A DNA stretch of 64,000 bases, taken from Anadara kagoshimensis (lineage: Eukaryota > Mollusca > Bivalvia > Arcoida > Arcidae). Below are positions 58,501 to 64,000 of the stretch, one piece after another. A model generated the notes under the pieces. That model worked only from the letters and a program-made list of their open reading frames with translations. It searched no databases and was not told the DNA's origin. The stretch covers positions 14,975,234-15,039,233 of the forward strand of contig CM037870.1 of assembly GCA_021292105.1 (NCBI GenBank), in the 5' to 3' direction. How positions within the stretch are numbered: the stretch's first letter is position 1; every line of letters starts with the position of its first letter. The translations under genes were made by a program, and so were the position numbers.

Positions 58501-59530
58501 TCTATTTTCTTCTTTAATTTTATGCATGACGGAATTAGCTAGCTTAACAGGAGCTGCTTACTCTTCCAGAGCACCCGGTCTCACTTCCTTTCATGTGTAA
58601 CCGTTCTCTTTGGCGTTTGCGATTGTTTTTTTGGGCATTGACCGGTATTCTTGTTTAGTTCTTTGCTTTTAGAAAGGTACTTCAAAAAAGGTGTTCGAAT
58701 ACGTTCTTATGTCGGCTAGTGAATTTTCTAGTCATTGTTGTATGTTACTCCTGAAGCTTGGACGGAAAAATTATTACTGTTGGTATGACTTTGTAAATGT
58801 GTTTCGATCGCTTTGACGAATTCTTCACAATGTCTGCCATTTTTAAATGCGACGACAAAAAGTAATCACTTTAGTTTTTTTCTAGAACGGAAAAGGCCGG
58901 TTTTTGGAATGGTCATCCAGAAATCTTGCCATCGAATAGAATATGTGCATGTAAAAAACTCAGTTGATTTGTATAATCCCGTTTGTGTTGTAATCCATAT
59001 GCATTGTGATTACATGTATTTATTGTTGTGTAGCTGTCATAATGAAGTCCGTTTAAAATGTTGCATTATGCTATATGTTTCCCTATGAATAAACCAAATC
59101 CGGAACATGAAGCTATTTAATTGTTAATCTACAAATATGTAACCCATACTAACCCATAATTTATGATGTGTTGTTTGTTAATCTTAGTTGTTATAATACA
59201 TAATTATAATAAATATAGTCCCAGTAATTGACCCATGTCTACTTTTATCGCATAGGCCACATTCGTGTTGTGAATATACAGTACTTATATACTATTTATT
59301 CATAAATTTGCACATGGAAAATCCACTATAACATCTTATTTTCTAACAAACTTAAAAGAAGATCAAATCATATTACAAATTGTGATTACCTAATGGGATT
59401 TTTTTTCTGAAGGTGACTTTAAAATCTTAATATGGAGTGATTTTTAACAAATATTTCTTAAGTTATCCCTTGTGCACCTTATTCTTTCACAAGACACATT
59501 ATCATCTTTGCGGAATTAGGAATTTATTTC
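55552..59530. repeat. Segmental duplication, derived part
   Basis: Carries transporter exons 1-3, their introns and about 1 kb upstream, with few changes from the source. It lacks the TTAA element, the SINE and the MITE found in the source copy. Confidence 0.85.
55718..58381 (-). pseudogene. Truncated SLC2A/GLUT duplicate, exons 1-3 only
   Basis: Exon 1 is 58381-58244 (138 nt, unchanged in length), exon 2 56486-56388 (99 nt), and exon 3 55879-55718 (162 nt against 161 in the source). The extra base is in ACGTTACTATTGGGCGG, where the source reads ACGTTTCTATGGGCGG, and it throws the rest of exon 3 out of frame. Exons 4-12 are absent; the duplicated sequence ends in a dispersed repeat at 55551. 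No transporter can be made. The high identity, introns included, points to a young event. If the shared upstream region drives transcription, an untranslated or short-frame RNA is possible (inference). Confidence 0.9.
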
Positions 59531-60243
59531 AAATGCCTGATAAGATTTGAAATGTTATGAAATGTTTTAGTGTAAACTTTCGACAGGCCTGTACTGTAAT
59601 TCAAGTGCTGCTTTTTCAATGAAAACGGATTTTTTTCATCAATCGTGTCTTCCTGGTGGATGTTTGTGTTTGGATTTTGATTTGGAAATTGGTTAGTATT
59701 TTTATTTTTGATTGAATTAGCCACCATATATCCTAGTGCAATCGGTGTTTATTAAACAGTTTGTTATTTCGTAATCTGATTTGAGACAACAAAATGGTTA
59801 CACGTGACCATTTGATCTCGCATAATATACTATACCACGGATTTCTGAAGATTTGGTGTTTATCATCGATTTTTTTTGACGTTCTCGCGTAAAATGATTA
59901 TGACGTCATCAATTTGGTGCACGCAAGTGGTTGTGTCTCTAGCAGAATGTTATTTTTTCATAGAATCGTGACAGAAACAAATGTTAGCATGTCTTAGTGT
60001 AAAGTACTGCTTTATTTATAAAAACAAACATACTAATCCATGTCCAAATCACAAATCGAAATTCCAAAGAAAATTTGAAACTTTGAAAACTAGGACATAA
60101 TGTCACTGGTTTCAGATTCATAAGAAATAGCAACTCTGTACAAAAGTACTTGAACCACGCCATTTGCTTGTCACATTATCTAGTGACATCATAAGCATTA
60201 AAATTTTATTTTGTATTTAGTCCTTGTCCACACGACAACATTT

Positions 60244-60492
60244 ACCTGTCCGTCTGAACTATCATTAGGAATATTCACATAGGAGGGTCTATCCAATACG
60301 TAGCGTTAGGATTTGTAGTTAATAACATATACACATTGCCCATGATTAGTTCAAATCATTTAGTCAAAATGTTCACGCGTGACCCCTATTACTAGTTTTT
60401 AAATTGACTCGTCCATAATATATATATAAAATTATATATATATTATGGACGAGTCAATATATATATTTAAATTTTAGGTCAACCGAACAGGT
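60244..60492. repeat. MITE with ACCTGTCCG ends, reversed copy
   Basis: Left ACCTGTCCGTCTGAAC, right AGGTCAACCGAACAGGT. The core includes a 54-bp near-perfect palindrome at 60404-60457 not seen in the other copies. Confidence 0.65.
60404..60457. repeat. 54-bp near-perfect AT-rich palindrome
   Basis: Arms TTGACTCGTCCATAATATAT... and their complement pair at 26 of 27 positions with no loop. Confidence 0.95.
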
Positions 60493-60531
60493 CAATGTTG
60501 TTTGCCTATACAATGTATTGTCTCTAAAGAC

Positions 60532-60690
60532 GCGGAGGTTCTTTGGCCAAATGGTCTAAAACACGGGCTTACGGATCACAGTGCCTCTCAACGCTTAGGT
60601 TCGAATCGCACTCAGGCAGATCCTAGTGTGAGAAAGTTTATAAGTTCAATTAACGAAGGTCGGTGGTTTACCTAACACTGCAATCTTAGT
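60532..60690 (+). repeat. tRNA-like SINE (type B), best-preserved copy
   Basis: Head TTTGGCCAAATGGTCTAAAA (A box), AGGTTCGAATCGC (B box) and a body with GTGAGAAAGTTTATAAG and GAAGGTCGGTGGTT. A long arm between the boxes suggests a Leu- or Ser-type tRNA origin. Confidence 0.65.
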
Positions 60691-60923
60691 TGGTACATAA
60701 GATTGTCATTCATTTGCAGATAAATATGTTATAGAAAAATATTAAAAGGTGAAAACACTTCAATCTATGAAAGTTCTATCAAATCCTTGATAAAAGAACT
60801 TTAAGGATATATTTATATGATTTCAAGTAATAAAAATATTGACAAAAATATCACAATATATACAGTATAAAATTTCCTTATCTCATCTCAAAACTTCGTT
60901 TTATGAGTTTCATCGTTTCCATT

Positions 60924-63900
60924 TTAATGGTTTCTGATTGGTGGCAGACGTAATTGAGATTGTCCACGTAAAGACTTTGCACCAGAATTAAATTGTTCAT
61001 CCATAACAGAAGACAGCATTCTTTCTTCAATGTTTTCTAACAATGTCTTCCTACTTTTACTCACAGAATGTTCTGCAAATTTTGTAGAACTTTCACTCAG
61101 ATTATCAAATGAATCATGACCCATATTTGCAGTGGATGAAATTCCACGTTTGAAAGTCTCAGCAGACGTTCTATTTGTTTCCTTGGACATTTTTGAAGCA
61201 ATTATTCCAATTTCTTTGTCTTTCGGAGTTCGCAATTTTCTTCCTTTCCGGTTACTCTTATCTTTCGACGACTCTGGCGGATGGGGTACGATTTCGACGA
61301 TTTCATTTATCTTCCCTTCAGAACGTTGTGCGGAATTGCAGGGTACATCGTCCGACAACTTGGTTCTTCTCACCGATTTCTTTGGTATGGTAATCGATAC
61401 TGAGCTCCTGTCACTTAATGTACTATTAACATTGACAGCCAAACTATCGTTGTTACTTTTGTCTTGCTTCTCTGATTTATATGATTTGCATCTCTCTGAC
61501 CTTGACCTAGCTCGTTTAGTAGGACTTGATGTCGGTGTTATAGGTGGAAGCAGAATAACATTTCTTGATTTCTTTGTGATGACCTTGTCATCTTCTAGAA
61601 AATTTAGACTTCCATTGCTTTTAGCTTTGCCTTTAGTTTTTAATGTTTCTTTTGTTCTATTGTTTTCTTTTTCTTTCACAGTAATGTTGTCATGGTGACT
61701 GTTTTCAGGCTTGTTCTCATTAACTTCAGGATTATCATATGCATCATCTTCATCATCCGACCATGGCATATATTCACCAATGACTTGGGAAATTGTATTA
61801 TCATTACGTGTCGGTTCTCTGGACACATCTTTGCGTAGGTCCTGGACAATTATGGTATCATGAAGAGACGGTTCTATCGAAACATCCTTGTTTTTGTCTA
61901 GAAAACTTTGACATCCATTGCTTTTAACTTTTTCTTTGGTTGTTAATGTTTCTTTTGTTCTATTGTTTTCTTTTTCTCTCACAGTAATGTAGTCATGGTG
62001 ACTGTTTTCAGGCTTGTCCTTATTAACTTCTGGATTATCATATGCATCATCTTCATCATCGGACAATGGCATATATTCACCAATGACTTGAGAAATTATA
62101 TGATCATAAGGTGTCGGTTCTCTGGACACGTCCTTGTTTTGGCCCCAGACATTGAAATGATCATAAGGCATTGGTTCTCGTGACACAACCGTGGTTTGAT
62201 CCAGAGGAATTTCATGACCATAAGGAGCCGGTTCTCTTGACACGACTTTTCTTTGCTGCATTTCTTTCAAGTAGTTAACAGAAATGGGTATCAAAGATTG
62301 TCGTTGTTTTTGAGATTCATTACGGAACATAATAAATGTTTTTGTTTGTGACATCGTAAAATTTCTGGTTATATCGTTCCTCGAAACAGGGATTTGTCTG
62401 TCCATGTTAGATTTATCACGGTCTGCTTTGGCTTTATTATCAAATGCATTAGAAACTGTATACTCAGATTCATGGGTTTTTCTCTTTCTCTGAATTACAT
62501 CACGTTTTGATTGTCCCTCTTTTAAATGAATACGTGGCGAAGGCACATTACTGTTTGGTTGTTTTCTTGGTGTTTGTATCTTGTAGTCCACATTTTCTCT
62601 GATAAACAACGGTATCTTTGTTTTACCTTTAACTGGCACTGGTTTTGCATGCACCCTTATATTGTCCAAGAGAGAATTTGATAGCTTTGTGGAGCCAAAT
62701 CTGTTCAAAGCTGCATGTTTAATAGGACAAGATGGGGGCCTTCGGACAACCTTTGCATCACTCACTGGTTGACCTCTTTTTGTAAAGCTGATGGGCACGT
62801 GGCTATTGTTATCACTTTTTGTTTCGATGCCATGTGAAGCAGCTGGTTTTATATAGATAAAGCTTTTTTCCCCTGACGTCTTCACAAATGCATCTTTTCC
62901 CTGTTTTCGTAGGTTGTCTATTCTTTCTAAAATCGTTTTATCCACGACCATGTTTTCCTGGTTCTTCTGGCTTTTGTCTTCATCATTACTTGTTATTTCC
63001 TTACTCTGTCTGCTTGTATCTATTTTTTCTTTATCTTCACTGCTTTTTCTTGGTTTTTGTGTTGTTTTTCCCTTACCAACATTTACATTTGACTCCAATT
63101 GAATTGGCCTTTTTGTGCTCAGTGTAGGCATCTGACTTTTATTCTGGACTATTCTAACATCAGAGTTGTTATTCTCTTTCCTCTTTGACGTTATCTCGTC
63201 AGTATTTATCTTAACTCCTGTGCTGCCATCAATTGCCATTGGATCTTCTTGTCCATTTCTGATCTCCATGACATTGCAACGTTTCATGTTTAAGCTTGTT
63301 TCATTACTATTTGCTTTTCCTTTACTTGTCCCTACTTGTTTGTTTTCAACATCATAATGATTCTCAATGACCTTTAGATTGATGTCCTTGAAGCCTTGTT
63401 TCTTTTCATCGTTCCAAATAACCTCTTCAGTTTGCTGATGAAAAACTTCAATATCATTTTTCTTTATATATCGTTGGCAATTATAATAAAAGTATGGATG
63501 CTTTTCTTTGAATTTCTCTACTCTCTCCTCAGAAATGTGATAAGTTGTTCTGTAAAATGGGTGTCTAAAGTAAAGTCCCGGTTTAAGTTTTTTGAATCGA
63601 AAAACTGTCCCAAATTCTTCCAAAATTTGTAAATTAAGATGTGCAATCACAGGGGAAAAGGTTATCATAGGTACTGTCGGAGTCCATGTTTTCCTTAAAG
63701 CATTTTCTTCTTTCAATTTCGGTATTACCTCTGTAAGTAATTTTTCCTTTCGTTTTACTGTATTTAGATCATCCACTATATCTTGTTTACGTTTTCGAAC
63801 CCAATTGTCGCATTTGTTAACTTTGAGTGACACTGAGGCGGGGAATTGTTTTGCTTTCAACCAAAAGTCTGCTCTAAGCTCTGTTATTTTGACCTTCGTC

Positions 63901-64000
63901 TCATCATTGCTCTTCTTTGTTCTGTCAACTCTCAGTTCAGCTTTGTGTACAGCTATGTTGAGTTGTGCCTTGCATTTCCTCATATCTTTTATTTGTTTCA
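60924..64000 (-). CDS. Paralogue copy 4 of the REPxPY/PWSDDEDD family, last exon, 5' part beyond the window
   Basis: An open minus-strand frame of more than 1,020 codons matches exon 6 of copy 3 from VKQIKDM to the end LRLPPIRNH. It holds the coiled coil, the aromatic block (TWTPTVPMITFSP, YFRHPFYRTTYH), one SLIPISVNYLKE unit, four to five REPxPY modules, two PWSDDED or PLSDDED boxes each followed by AYDNPEV, and the basic tail. No stop or frameshift is visible, so this copy may be functional. It is the most diverged copy (for example RRTKLSDDVPCNSAQRSEG replaces the TDTNMSGKSLEG segment). It faces the other three, so the cluster is not a simple head-to-tail array. Exons 1-5 and the promoter must lie to the right of the window. 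Confidence 0.85.
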   Translation of the reverse strand, partial: KQIKDMRKCKAQLNIAVHKAELRVDRTKKSNDETKVKITELRADFWLKAKQFPASVSLKVNKCDNWVRKRKQDIVDDLNTVKRKEKLLTEVIPKLKEENALRKTWTPTVPMITFSPVIAHLNLQILEEFGTVFRFKKLKPGLYFRHPFYRTTYHISEERVEKFKEKHPYFYYNCQRYIKKNDIEVFHQQTEEVIWNDEKKQGFKDINLKVIENHYDVENKQVGTSKGKANSNETSLNMKRCNVMEIRNGQEDPMAIDGSTGVKINTDEITSKRKENNNSDVRIVQNKSQMPTLSTKRPIQLESNVNVGKGKTTQKPRKSSEDKEKIDTSRQSKEITSNDEDKSQKNQENMVVDKTILERIDNLRKQGKDAFVKTSGEKSFIYIKPAASHGIETKSDNNSHVPISFTKRGQPVSDAKVVRRPPSCPIKHAALNRFGSTKLSNSLLDNIRVHAKPVPVKGKTKIPLFIRENVDYKIQTPRKQPNSNVPSPRIHLKEGQSKRDVIQRKRKTHESEYTVSNAFDNKAKADRDKSNMDRQIPVSRNDITRNFTMSQTKTFIMFRNESQKQRQSLIPISVNYLKEMQQRKVVSREPAPYGHEIPLDQTTVVSREPMPYDHFNVWGQNKDVSREPTPYDHIISQVIGEYMPLSDDEDDAYDNPEVNKDKPENSHHDYITVREKENNRTKETLTTKEKVKSNGCQSFLDKNKDVSIEPSLHDTIIVQDLRKDVSREPTRNDNTISQVIGEYMPWSDDEDDAYDNPEVNENKPENSHHDNITVKEKENNRTKETLKTKGKAKSNGSLNFLEDDKVITKKSRNVILLPPITPTSSPTKRARSRSERCKSYKSEKQDKSNNDSLAVNVNSTLSDRSSVSITIPKKSVRRTKLSDDVPCNSAQRSEGKINEIVEIVPHPPESSKDKSNRKGRKLRTPKDKEIGIIASKMSKETNRTSAETFKRGISSTANMGHDSFDNLSESSTKFAEHSVSKSRKTLLENIEERMLSSVMDEQFNSGAKSLRGQSQLRLPPIRNH

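Larger units (their letters stand above)
59531..60923. other. Non-coding stretch between the duplicate and copy 4
   Basis: Holds pieces of the dispersed repeat near 60008-60110, a MITE copy (60244-60492) with a palindrome inside, and a type-B SINE (60532-60690). The 67-codon minus-strand frame at 59524-59727 lies in a repeat. No gene is seen. Confidence 0.55.

Noticed and set aside
1-64000. LINE, LTR or endogenous viral coding sequence
   Set aside because: I looked for reverse transcriptase, integrase and capsid motifs in the open frames and saw none.

Overview
The window looks like a piece of a mollusc nuclear genome, most likely a bivalve (clam-like). This rests on AT-rich DNA, split genes with GT-AG introns, dense tRNA-headed SINEs, many short inverted-repeat elements, and remnants of Crypton, hAT, Ginger-like and piggyBac-like transposons. 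The species call is inference from repeat style only.

The main content is a cluster of four paralogues of a lineage-specific gene I cannot assign to any known family. Copy 1 (1-1226, +, only the end of its last exon) has a premature stop. Copy 2 (4569-11773, +) has six recognisable exons and a 4-bp deletion in the last one. Copy 3 (28120-36496, +) is intact and its six exons splice to 4,233 nt, or 1,410 residues. Copy 4 (60924-64000, -) is inverted and runs off the window. The predicted protein is hydrophilic and mostly disordered. It has a 20-residue acidic repeat in exon 3, a coiled coil and one folded-looking block at the start of exon 6, a run of degenerate REPxPYxH modules with PWSDDEDD acidic boxes, and a nearly invariant basic C-terminus. 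Copies 2 and 3 also share a tandemly repeated upstream block built around TCACGTGTTTGCAAC.

The space between copies 2 and 3 (11774-28119) is a transposon landing zone. It holds a decayed Crypton tyrosine recombinase (15458-16832, -), a 4.46-kb element with about 95-bp inverted repeats and a 5-bp target duplication (19518-23973) carrying a second inverted-repeat element, a hAT remnant inside a larger inverted-repeat element (24252-26984), and two long hairpins (26988-27124 and 27741-27880). The last group splits the promoter-repeat array of copy 3.

From 39725 to 51043 (-) lies a 12-exon facilitative sugar transporter of the SLC2A/GLUT family with the expected signature motifs. One of its junctions seems to need a GC donor and another a shifted donor. 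A segmental duplicate at about 55552-59530 carries only exons 1-3, with a 1-bp insertion, and is a pseudogene. The original copy has gained a TTAA-flanked element (51213-53725) and a SINE (54838-55190) that the duplicate lacks, so the duplicate gives natural empty sites for both.

No rRNA gene, convincing functional tRNA gene, CRISPR array or retroviral gene was seen.
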